Shown: piece by piece, positions 1 through 4,833 of the stretch
How positions within the stretch are numbered: position 1 is the stretch's first letter
Layout of the letters: the number at the start of each line of letters is the position of its first letter
Assembly (NCBI GenBank): GCA_046757585.1
Contig: JBHHYR010000229.1
Location: 1-6,088 of the forward strand
Reading direction: 5' to 3'
Length of the DNA: 6,088 nucleotides
DNA from: JBHHYR01 sp046757585
GTDB lineage: Bacteria > Desulfobacterota > Binatia > HRBIN30
The notes under the pieces: model-generated
Told to the model about the DNA's origin: nothing
The model's input: only the letters and a program-made list of their open reading frames with translations
The model's database searches: none
Made by a program: the position numbers and the translations under genes

Positions 1-555
1 GAGGTTTGGCTGTATGCGGAAGCCTCTGTTGCCGCCTAGGTTGAGCAGTGTCGTGATCGTGTTGGCGAAACCGTTCGCGGTGACCAGATCAGGCCCGTTC
101 TGCTCATCAAAGTTTCCGGTGGCGACCGCTTGTGGCCCGCGACGATCAACACGGAAGCCTCCACCACTGAGGAAAGTACCATCGCCGTTACCCAAGAGCA
201 GGAAAACGCGGTTGAGAGACGGGTCAACAACCGCGATGTCTTGTTTCAGATCAAGGTTGAAGTCGCCCGTCGTAACGCCCCGGGGGGAGCGGCCGACCGG
301 AATGTCTACCGCAGAACGGAAGACCCCCTCGCTAGAACCGAAGAGCACGCTCACCTTGCGCGCGGTGGAATTGCTTACGACCGCGTCTTGTATGCCGTCC
401 CCGTCGAAGTCGGCAACAGCAGCGAATTGGGGACCCGTCGGTACGGTACGCTGCGGACCCGGGATGAACACGATCTGTCCGAAGCACGCGCCGCGCACCA
501 ACAGCGGCACGCAGCCCGCAACGAACAGCATTGAACGGAAGAGCCCTCGTCTCAT
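1..555 (-). CDS. Exported FG-GAP/VCBS repeat protein, N-terminal part (runs off the left edge)
   Basis: An open frame of 185 codons starts at the ATG at 555-553 and is still open at base 1, so the C-terminus is missing. An AGGAGAG ribosome site (562-568) sits six bases upstream and supports this start. The N-terminus has a basic stretch (MRRGLFR), then a hydrophobic stretch to about residue 20, which reads as a Sec signal. A possible lipobox (VAGC, Cys15) lies inside the hydrophobic part, and another cleavage point is possible near residues 23-26, so lipoprotein or secreted protein is undecided. Three repeats follow, starting near residues 44, 92 and 142, each shaped as V-A-x-x-D/N-F ... D-x-V/I-x and then a strand ending in LLGN or similar. 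Only the first has an intact calcium-type loop (DFDGDGIQD, 49-57). The second (DFNLDLKQD) and third (NFDEQNGPD) are degenerate. Such repeats form beta-propeller blades in envelope or extracellular proteins. The specific function and ligand cannot be told. Confidence 0.85.
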   Translation of the reverse strand, partial: MRRGLFRSMLFVAGCVPLLVRGACFGQIVFIPGPQRTVPTGPQFAAVADFDGDGIQDAVVSNSTARKVSVLFGSSEGVFRSAVDIPVGRSPRGVTTGDFNLDLKQDIAVVDPSLNRVFLLLGNGDGTFLSGGGFRVDRRGPQAVATGNFDEQNGPDLVTANGFANTITTLLNLGGNRGFRIQPNL

Positions 556-620
556 GCAAATCTCTCCTAACACTCGCCGGCATCGGCCGCGCCGCGCGCC
601 GCTGGCATCCCCACGCAGGA

Positions 621-635
621 TTCGGCAGTGCCGAA
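621..635. promoter_or_regulatory. Perfect 7-bp inverted repeat around one base, candidate operator
   Basis: TTCGGCA-G-TGCCGAA is a perfect palindrome in the untranslated region of the FG-GAP gene, just downstream of a candidate -10 box. A stem with a one- or three-base loop is unlikely to be a terminator, and no T-run follows on either strand. A binding site for a dimeric repressor is the likeliest reading. No regulator gene is beside it. It does not match the Gram-positive or alphaproteobacterial LexA boxes. Confidence 0.4.
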
Positions 636-642
636 GCTTTAA

Positions 643-670
643 TCTCTAACGGAGACGCTCTATTTGTCAA
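643..670 (-). promoter_or_regulatory. Candidate sigma70 promoter for the FG-GAP gene
   Basis: On the minus strand a perfect -35 box TTGACA (665-670) is followed after 16 bases by TAGAGA (643-648), which matches only 3 of 6 consensus -10 bases. It faces the FG-GAP gene and would give a leader of about 80 bases carrying the palindrome at 621-635. The weak -10 keeps confidence low. If it is real, the gene is transcribed apart from the tRNA upstream. Confidence 0.35.
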
Positions 671-761
671 ACGAAAACGCTGCGTACGGGCAGGCAGACG
701 CACGCCAGGCCGGCGCTCCTCAGGTCACAGCTGCGCGGGCCGGAGGCAAAGGGGGTAACAG

Positions 762-834
762 TGGAGCTGAACGGAGTCGAACCGTCGACCTCCTGAATGC
801 CATTCAGGCGCTCTCCCAACTGAGCTACAGCCCC
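762..834 (-). tRNA. tRNA-Ala (anticodon GGC)
   Basis: The minus strand folds into a complete 73-base cloverleaf. The acceptor stem is GGGGCTG with CAGCTCC and includes the G3-U70 wobble pair that is the alanine identity element. The D arm is GCTC/GAGC. The anticodon stem CCTGA/TCAGG encloses the loop ATGGCAT, giving anticodon GGC, which reads GCC codons. The five-base variable loop is followed by the T arm with loop TTCGACT and by discriminator A73. The next bases are CT, so the 3' CCA is not encoded and must be added by the CCA-adding enzyme. No other tRNA or rRNA gene adjoins it. Confidence 0.96.
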
Positions 835-859
835 ACGCGGTCGTCACACGTCCCCGCAC

Positions 860-888
860 TCTGTACCGAAAACGTGGCGTCCGGGCAA
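860..888 (-). promoter_or_regulatory. Candidate promoter for tRNA-Ala
   Basis: On the minus strand TTGCCC (883-888, 4 of 6 consensus bases) and TACAGA (860-865, 3 of 6) are spaced by 17 bases. Transcription would start near 853, about 19 bases before the mature tRNA. The bases after the -10 are GC-rich (GTGCGGGGACG), as is typical of stable-RNA promoters under stringent control. The spacing and position are good but the boxes are imperfect. Confidence 0.35.
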
Positions 889-936
889 GGAGCGGGCCAG
901 CGCGTCGCCACTGGAGGCGGGGGCCGGTCTTGGTTT

Positions 937-1815
937 TTAGCGTGCCGGGCGCAGAACGGTATCCGCAAACAGCGCCATACGTTCGCGCAGGTGATCCAGG
1001 CTCGTGTGCACGAACCCGACGTGAAAGGATGTGGCCCCTGCCTCGACCCAGGTTTCGATGCGTGCACGTATCGCCCCTGGCCGGTCATCGACGCCGACGC
1101 TCAAGGGCGCGACGTATTGCAGCGGCGTCTGCTGGCCGCCCTGTTCGCGCAGCTGCCGAGCGTACTGCACTCCCTTGGCGAACCGTGCGGGCGTGACCAA
1201 CCAGGGAATCCAACCGTCGGCATAACGCGCCGCCCGGCGCACCGCAGCGCGAGAGTTGCCGCCGACCCATATGGGAGGCCGCGGGTGCTGGCGTGGGCGC
1301 GGCGCGATGGTGACGTCGTGGAAGCGGATGAATGTGCCGCTGAACGTCGCGGTTTCATTCTCCCACACCCGTTGAATCGCTTGCAGGGACTCGTCGCTCA
1401 GCCGGCCACGCTGCGTGTAGTTGACGCCGAGACTGCGAAATTCCGGCCTCAGATGGCCGCAGCCGGCGCCGAAAATGACGCGGCCGTCGGATAAATGATC
1501 GAGGGTGGCGAACGCCTTGGCCAGAACTAATGGGTGGCGGTAGGGTAAGACGATCACGTGTGACAGCAGGCGGATGCGTGTCGTCGCAGCGGCGACGAAA
1601 CTGAGGGTCACGGCGGGATCGTACCACACCGTCCCCGCCGCCGGTGCGGCAGTACGCGGGATTGCCACGTGGTCACAGGCGGAGAGGTGGCTGAAGCCGA
1701 GCCGCTCCGCTTCACGTGCCACGACCAGCAGCTCCGGCCCACCGGCGCGCAGCTCCCACGCCTGTGCCCGCCCGGGCAGCTGCTGCACAATGGGCATACT
1801 CAAGCCGAACTGCAT
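937..1815 (-). CDS. Luciferase-like (LLM class) flavin/F420-dependent oxidoreductase
   Basis: This 292-residue protein is complete and of normal length for the bacterial luciferase-like monooxygenase superfamily. It resembles the Rv2161c-type group (TIGR03619) usually annotated as F420-dependent. The TIM-barrel signatures appear in order: the N-terminal strand MQFGLSMP; EAERLGFSHLSACDH at 35-49; LPYRHPLVLAKAFATLDHLS at 90-109 followed by GRVIFGAGCG (111-120); a RGRLSDE segment near 136-142; and PPIWVGGNSRAAVRRAARYA at 180-199. It should be a cytoplasmic redox enzyme using reduced FMN or F420. The substrate cannot be read, and cofactor choice is an inference from family resemblance. The start is supported by AAGGAG (1821-1826) five bases upstream of the ATG. 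It lies 64 bases after the GNAT gene on the same strand, probably as the last gene of the unit that begins with ribB. No terminator is evident after the stop. Confidence 0.9.
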   Translation of the reverse strand: MQFGLSMPIVQQLPGRAQAWELRAGGPELLVVAREAERLGFSHLSACDHVAIPRTAAPAAGTVWYDPAVTLSFVAAATTRIRLLSHVIVLPYRHPLVLAKAFATLDHLSDGRVIFGAGCGHLRPEFRSLGVNYTQRGRLSDESLQAIQRVWENETATFSGTFIRFHDVTIAPRPRQHPRPPIWVGGNSRAAVRRAARYADGWIPWLVTPARFAKGVQYARQLREQGGQQTPLQYVAPLSVGVDDRPGAIRARIETWVEAGATSFHVGFVHTSLDHLRERMALFADTVLRPAR

Positions 1816-1879
1816 GTAAGCTCCTTATTCCCTGCAACTTTGGCGGCGCCGGCCGTTTCGACCGCCGAGCGACTAGGAG

Positions 1880-2551
1880 TCAGCGCGGCGTCGCGTCGGT
1901 CGCGGCTCGCAGCATGCGCCAGACGGGAACCCCGAGGCAACGGAATTCCCCGATGCAGGCGAAGCCGTGCCGCGCGTAGAAGGATAGGTTCCGCTCGTTC
2001 GCCGTTTCGAGATAGATCGGCAGTAACGGTGACGCCGCACGCACGACCTGCTCCACGAGCTGTGACCCCAGACCACGTCCCTGGAAGGCAGGATCGACAC
2101 CCAGAGTCCGCAGGTAGGTGAACGGGACCGTCGGCGCCTGCGAGGCGATCACCCGCGCCGCCTTCAGCCCCCGCAGTGCCGTGTGGGGGCGCACGTGCAG
2201 GAAGGCGCGAAGCACGAACACGGGATCGGAGGGACCCTTCTGACGCACAGGAGGCGAGCTCGTCACCAAAGCGACGCCGAGGGGGCACGCGCTCGAGTCG
2301 GCGAGGGTCCAGGCCGGCTGAGCTGCGAGATAGTGGTTCCGGACCGCGACACGGAAACCCCACTCCATACGGCTGCGGCGCGCGGCCGCAGGAGCATGAC
2401 AGATGGCGATGACGAGTGGGTCGTCCACGAAGGCCCGTGCCAGCAAAGCGCCAACGTGTCGTTCGTCATCCCAGCCCAGTGACGCGGTGGCGTAGCGGCC
2501 CGCGGCCAGTCGTGCCTGCCCTACCGGCCGGGAAAGATCACCGAGTGGCAT
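1880..2551 (-). CDS. GNAT family N-acetyltransferase
   Basis: A 223-residue acyl-CoA-dependent acetyltransferase. The acetyl-CoA pyrophosphate-binding motif A is YLRTLGVDPAFQGRGLGSQL (146-165), with the Q/R-x-x-G-x-G signature as QGRGLG (157-162). Motif B is YLETANERNLSFYARHGF (180-197), whose tyrosine (192) is the usual general acid. The C-terminal VPVWRML is common in a large group of 200-residue GNATs that includes puromycin-acetyltransferase-like proteins. The N-terminal 25 residues before GWDDERHVGALLARAF look poorly conserved. The ATG at 2551 has no strong ribosome site, so the true start could lie a little downstream. The start is eight bases after the stop of the small membrane protein gene, so translational coupling is likely. 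The substrate (amine, antibiotic or protein N-terminus) cannot be told. It acts in the cytoplasm. Confidence 0.88.
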   Translation of the reverse strand: MPLGDLSRPVGQARLAAGRYATASLGWDDERHVGALLARAFVDDPLVIAICHAPAAARRSRMEWGFRVAVRNHYLAAQPAWTLADSSACPLGVALVTSSPPVRQKGPSDPVFVLRAFLHVRPHTALRGLKAARVIASQAPTVPFTYLRTLGVDPAFQGRGLGSQLVEQVVRAASPLLPIYLETANERNLSFYARHGFACIGEFRCLGVPVWRMLRAATDATPR

Positions 2552-2559
2552 TGACCAGC

Positions 2560-2778
2560 TCAGAGCCTGTCTTCAAGCCGGCTGGCAAGGACAAGTCCGC
2601 AGACCAGACCGGCGCCAATGCCGACCAGTGCAAGCGTGCTGGAGACGAAATACGGGTAGACCATCAGCCCAGCTCCCACGAGCGTCGGTGCACCGCGACG
2701 CTGGCGGCGGCCGTACACGAAGACCGCGAGGCCGATCAGTGAGAACAAGGACGACCACATGAACCAGGCAGTGTTCAT
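2560..2778 (-). CDS. Small conserved-type inner-membrane protein, 72 residues
   Basis: The frame encodes a mostly hydrophobic protein. A first membrane segment lies at about residues 5-22 and ends in VFVYG. A strongly basic turn RRQRRGAP (24-31) follows, probably on the cytoplasmic side. Then comes a hydrophobic stretch (32-65) containing GAGLMVYPYFVSS, and a short charged tail SRLEDRL. The pattern of a glycine-rich first helix, YG-basic-Q, LM-YPYFVS and a second helix recalls, from memory, a widespread family of about 70-residue two-helix proteins, some labelled amino acid transport protein without experimental support. I assign no function. The ATG at 2778 gives the full first helix but has no clear Shine-Dalgarno sequence, and a second ATG at codon 7 (2760) would shorten that helix. 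It sits 47 bases after ribB and 8 bases before the GNAT gene on the same strand, so it is probably co-transcribed. Confidence 0.75.
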   Translation of the reverse strand: MNTAWFMWSSLFSLIGLAVFVYGRRQRRGAPTLVGAGLMVYPYFVSSTLALVGIGAGLVCGLVLASRLEDRL

Positions 2779-2825
2779 TGTCAGGGAGCCGCCGTGTTAC
2801 CCGGGGCTTTCGTGCAGGCGGAGCC

Positions 2826-4055
2826 TCACCGGCCCCGCAGCTTGTGACGGCGCGGCGCGACGGCTCGCGGCCGTGGGGCCGCCTTGGCCCGCGGCAGCGC
2901 CAGCGGCACACATGCGAGAATCTCCAACCCGTAGCCAGGCAGGCTCACGAGGTTGCGTGGCGAATTGCTCAACAGGCGAATCTTGCCGACGCCGACGTCG
3001 CGTAAGATCTGCGCCCCGATCCCGTACTCGCGGAAGTCTCGCTGGCGCGTCGTCGGGTCCGTACTTGGCACCGGTGTCGCGTGGCGCAAGGACCGCCGCG
3101 GTGCGGACTCCAGGATTTCCGCACCGTGACCCTCGCGCCGCAAGTAGAGGACAACGCCCTTCCCTTCCCGAGCGATGACGCGCATGGCTTGGTGCAGCAG
3201 CGCCGCCGTGTTGCGCTCGGTCATCCGAAACACGTCGCCGGGCGCGAATTCGGCGTGCGCCCGCACCAGGACGGGCTCGTCAGGATTGATCACGCCCTTG
3301 ACCAGGACAAGATGCTCGCCGTCGTCGACGTCCGTATGGTAGACGAAAACACGAAAGAGGCCGCCGTAGCGGCTGTTCAAGGTCGCTTCGGCCACGCGGT
3401 GTACCAGCGAGTCGCAGCGCAAGCGATACTGGACCAGGTCGGCCACGGTACAGATTTTCAGACCTTGGGTGGCGGCAAACCGTTCGATGTCCGGCAGCCG
3501 GGCCATGGTGCCGTCATCCTTCATGATTTCGCAGATGACACCTGCGGGCTTCAAGCCGGCGAGGCGGGCGAGGTCGACCGACCCTTCCGTCTGGCCCGTG
3601 CGGACGAGCACCCCACCGCGGCGCGCGCGCAGCGGGAACACGTGGCCCGGGACCACCAGATCGTCCGGCCGGGTGTGATCGTTGACCGCCACTCGCATCG
3701 TGGTTGCCCGGTCCGCGGCAGAGATGCCGCTGGTAATGCCGCGGCGCGCGTCGATGGACACGGTGAAGGCGGTACCCAAGGGTGCCCGGTTTTCTCTCAC
3801 CATCATCCCGAGCCCCAGCTCGCGGATCCGGTTCTCCGTGAGGGAGAGGCAAATGAGACCCCGTCCGTACTTCGCCATGAAGTTGATGGCATCAGGGGTC
3901 ACTTTCTCTGCCGCCATGCAGAGATCACCTTCGTTCTCTCGGTGCTCGTCATCCATCAGGATGACCATCTTCCCCGCCTTTATGTCGGCGATCGCATCTT
4001 CGATGGCGCTGATCGGCCGCCCCCGCTTCGGCGGCTGGCGGAACGTGGTAAACAT
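2826..4055 (-). CDS. ribB: RibBA-type protein: intact DHBP synthase domain fused to a degenerate GTP cyclohydrolase II domain
   Basis: A complete 409-residue protein with the length and order of RibBA. The N-terminal domain (about 14-212) is 3,4-dihydroxy-2-butanone 4-phosphate synthase, which makes the four-carbon unit of riboflavin from ribulose 5-phosphate. Its Mg-binding and catalytic motifs are present: DDEHRENEGD (35-44), PGHVFPLRA (136-144), RTGQTEGSVD (152-161) and GVICE (172-176). The C-terminal domain (about 225-385) aligns with GTP cyclohydrolase II but has lost its active site. The three zinc cysteines (E. coli RibA C54, C65, C67) align with Phe270, Arg281 and Thr283. The catalytic Asp126 aligns with Arg337, and Tyr105 is not recognisable. 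The nucleophilic arginine is kept (Arg339), as are the fold motifs VLYLRREG and GIGAQILRDVGVGKIRLLSN. A basic Arg/Pro/Ala tail (389-409) ends the protein. RibB activity is therefore expected and GTP cyclohydrolase II activity is not, so the cell would need a separate ribA. It is the first gene of the presumed minus-strand operon. The start at 4055 is the only usable start codon before the domain. Confidence 0.95.
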   Translation of the reverse strand: MFTTFRQPPKRGRPISAIEDAIADIKAGKMVILMDDEHRENEGDLCMAAEKVTPDAINFMAKYGRGLICLSLTENRIRELGLGMMVRENRAPLGTAFTVSIDARRGITSGISAADRATTMRVAVNDHTRPDDLVVPGHVFPLRARRGGVLVRTGQTEGSVDLARLAGLKPAGVICEIMKDDGTMARLPDIERFAATQGLKICTVADLVQYRLRCDSLVHRVAEATLNSRYGGLFRVFVYHTDVDDGEHLVLVKGVINPDEPVLVRAHAEFAPGDVFRMTERNTAALLHQAMRVIAREGKGVVLYLRREGHGAEILESAPRRSLRHATPVPSTDPTTRQRDFREYGIGAQILRDVGVGKIRLLSNSPRNLVSLPGYGLEILACVPLALPRAKAAPRPRAVAPRRHKLRGR

Positions 4056-4064
4056 TTCCCCGCG

Positions 4065-4093
4065 ATTGTAGCGCCAGGCCCTGCCTATGGCAA
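4065..4093 (-). promoter_or_regulatory. Sigma70-type promoter of the ribB operon, giving a near-leaderless mRNA
   Basis: On the minus strand TTGCCA (4088-4093) and TACAAT (4065-4070) each match 5 of 6 consensus bases and are spaced by exactly 17 bases. Transcription would start around 4057-4059, only a few bases before the ribB ATG (4055). The GGGGAA just before the ATG would then be mostly outside the transcript and is too close to act as a normal ribosome site. A leader this short leaves no room for an FMN riboswitch. Confidence 0.6.
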
Positions 4094-4151
4094 AAGAGCG
4101 CGCAGCCGGACGGTACCGCGCTGGCAGGCCGAGGCGACCGTGCGGGTGGGT

Positions 4152-4181
4152 TTGCGATGTGCGCCACGAATAAGCCAGAAT
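4152..4181 (+). promoter_or_regulatory. Weak candidate promoter for the EIIA-like gene
   Basis: TTGCGA (4152-4157) and CAGAAT (4176-4181), spaced by 18 bases, each match 4 of 6 consensus bases on the plus strand. They lie in the 215-base region between the divergent ribB and EIIA genes, about 80 bases before the EIIA start. Apart from this, the ribB promoter and the ribosome site at 4259-4263, I see nothing in that region. Confidence 0.22.
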
Positions 4182-4258
4182 GTGAGTTGGATGGATCGCA
4201 AGCTGCAGGCCGCTCCGGGGTGCCTTCCAGCCACCGGCCCAACGCTGGTCACCAGTGC

Positions 4259-4263
4259 GGAGG
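4259..4263 (+). promoter_or_regulatory. Ribosome binding site that fixes the EIIA start
   Basis: GGAGG lies seven bases before the ATG at 4271. The frame is open back to an ATG at 4157, but that one lacks a ribosome site and would add 38 residues of low-complexity, non-family sequence. The GGAGG therefore decides for 4271. Confidence 0.7.
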
Positions 4264-4270
4264 CGGCTTG

Positions 4271-4741
4271 ATGCGGGTCGGCGATACGCTGGCTAGCAGT
4301 GCGATCGTGGTCCGACCAGCGTGGGCGAGCTTCGATGCATGCATCCGTGGCCTCGTCGACCGTTTGGTCTCGTGTGGGCAGTTGCCGCAGCCGCTGGCCC
4401 AACCGGCAGTCGAGCGGATCCGCGAGCGCGAGGAGATGGCCAGCACAGCGATGGTGGACATCGGCGTCAGTATCCCGCACGCCCGGCTCGATGGCATTAC
4501 GGGCATGCTCTTAGCCATGGCAGTCTCGTCGGGTGGCGTCTATCATGTGGCGGCGGGCCTACCCATTTCGGTTGTCGCCCTCGTTCTGTCGTCCCCCGCC
4601 CTCACGGATGCACACCTGAACTTCCTGTCGGCACTGTCACTCCTGCTGCAGTCCCCGCGCGTGCGAGAAAGTTTGCGTAGCGCGACCACCGCAGAAGAGG
4701 TAATCCGCCTCGTCCGCAGCAACGAAAAATCGCGCGCCTAG
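4271..4741 (+). CDS. Stand-alone PTS EIIA-like protein (fructose/mannitol/Ntr type)
   Basis: A 156-residue protein with the length and signatures of the PTS EIIA type 2 domain, the family of PtsN (EIIA-Ntr) and the fructose/mannitol EIIA proteins. The segment ERIREREEMASTAMVDIG (48-65) leads into the active-site motif VSIPHARL, with the phosphorylatable histidine at residue 70. The C-terminal part, HLNFLSALSLLLQSPRVRE and then a TAEEVIRLV helix, matches the end of the fold. The first 30 residues (TLASSAIVVRPAWASFDACI) fit the N-terminal helix region where family members carry a short strand and helix. No EIIB, EIIC, HPr or EI gene is nearby, so a regulatory phospho-acceptor role is more likely than sugar uptake. 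That is inference. It is transcribed divergently from ribB and converges with the MFS gene. It is cytoplasmic. Calling it ptsN would go too far without rpoN or hpf beside it. Confidence 0.85.
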   Translation: MRVGDTLASSAIVVRPAWASFDACIRGLVDRLVSCGQLPQPLAQPAVERIREREEMASTAMVDIGVSIPHARLDGITGMLLAMAVSSGGVYHVAAGLPISVVALVLSSPALTDAHLNFLSALSLLLQSPRVRESLRSATTAEEVIRLVRSNEKSRA

Positions 4742-4748
4742 CAAGTGC

Positions 4749-4783
4749 GGTGAAGCGCACGGCGCCCTGCTTCACTGGGCGCC
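4749..4783. terminator. Two overlapping alternative hairpins between convergent genes
   Basis: GTGAAGC (4750-4756) pairs with GCTTCAC (4769-4775), and GGCGCCC (4761-4767) pairs with GGGCGCC (4777-4783). Both are perfect 7-bp stems, and they cannot form together. They lie 8-42 bases after the EIIA stop and 51-85 bases after the MFS stop. No T-run follows on either strand, so a classic intrinsic terminator is not shown. A GC-rich bidirectional stop or a Rho-dependent end is possible. Confidence 0.35.
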
Positions 4784-4833
4784 TGCCCCACCCCTCGGGC
4801 CACACGCGACGCGCAGCCTTCCCGCTGCCGGGG

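Noticed and set aside
14..649. A 211-codon open frame on the plus strand opposite the FG-GAP gene
   Set aside because: The minus strand has signal peptide, repeats and a good ribosome site; the plus frame is Arg/Pro/Ser-rich shadow sequence.
762..834. tRNA-Ala as an integration site for a mobile element
   Set aside because: There is no integrase gene and no repeat of the tRNA 3' end elsewhere in the window.
934..938. TTTTT run on the plus strand as a terminator
   Set aside because: No stable hairpin precedes it and no plus-strand gene ends there; it belongs to the stop region of the luciferase-like gene.
664..1494. A 276-codon open frame on the plus strand across the tRNA and the luciferase-like gene
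   Set aside because: It runs through a complete tRNA gene and is antisense to a clear enzyme gene; its translation matches no family.
4056..4156. FMN riboswitch upstream of ribB
   Set aside because: I find none of the conserved RFN helices, and the predicted promoter leaves only a few bases of leader.
4157..4270. N-terminal extension of the EIIA-like protein from the ATG at 4157
   Set aside because: It has no ribosome site and no family similarity; GGAGG at 4259-4263 supports the start at 4271.
3081..4271. A 396-codon open frame on the plus strand opposite ribB
   Set aside because: It is antisense to a well-supported RibBA-type gene, has no recognisable domain, and is explained by GC-rich codon bias.
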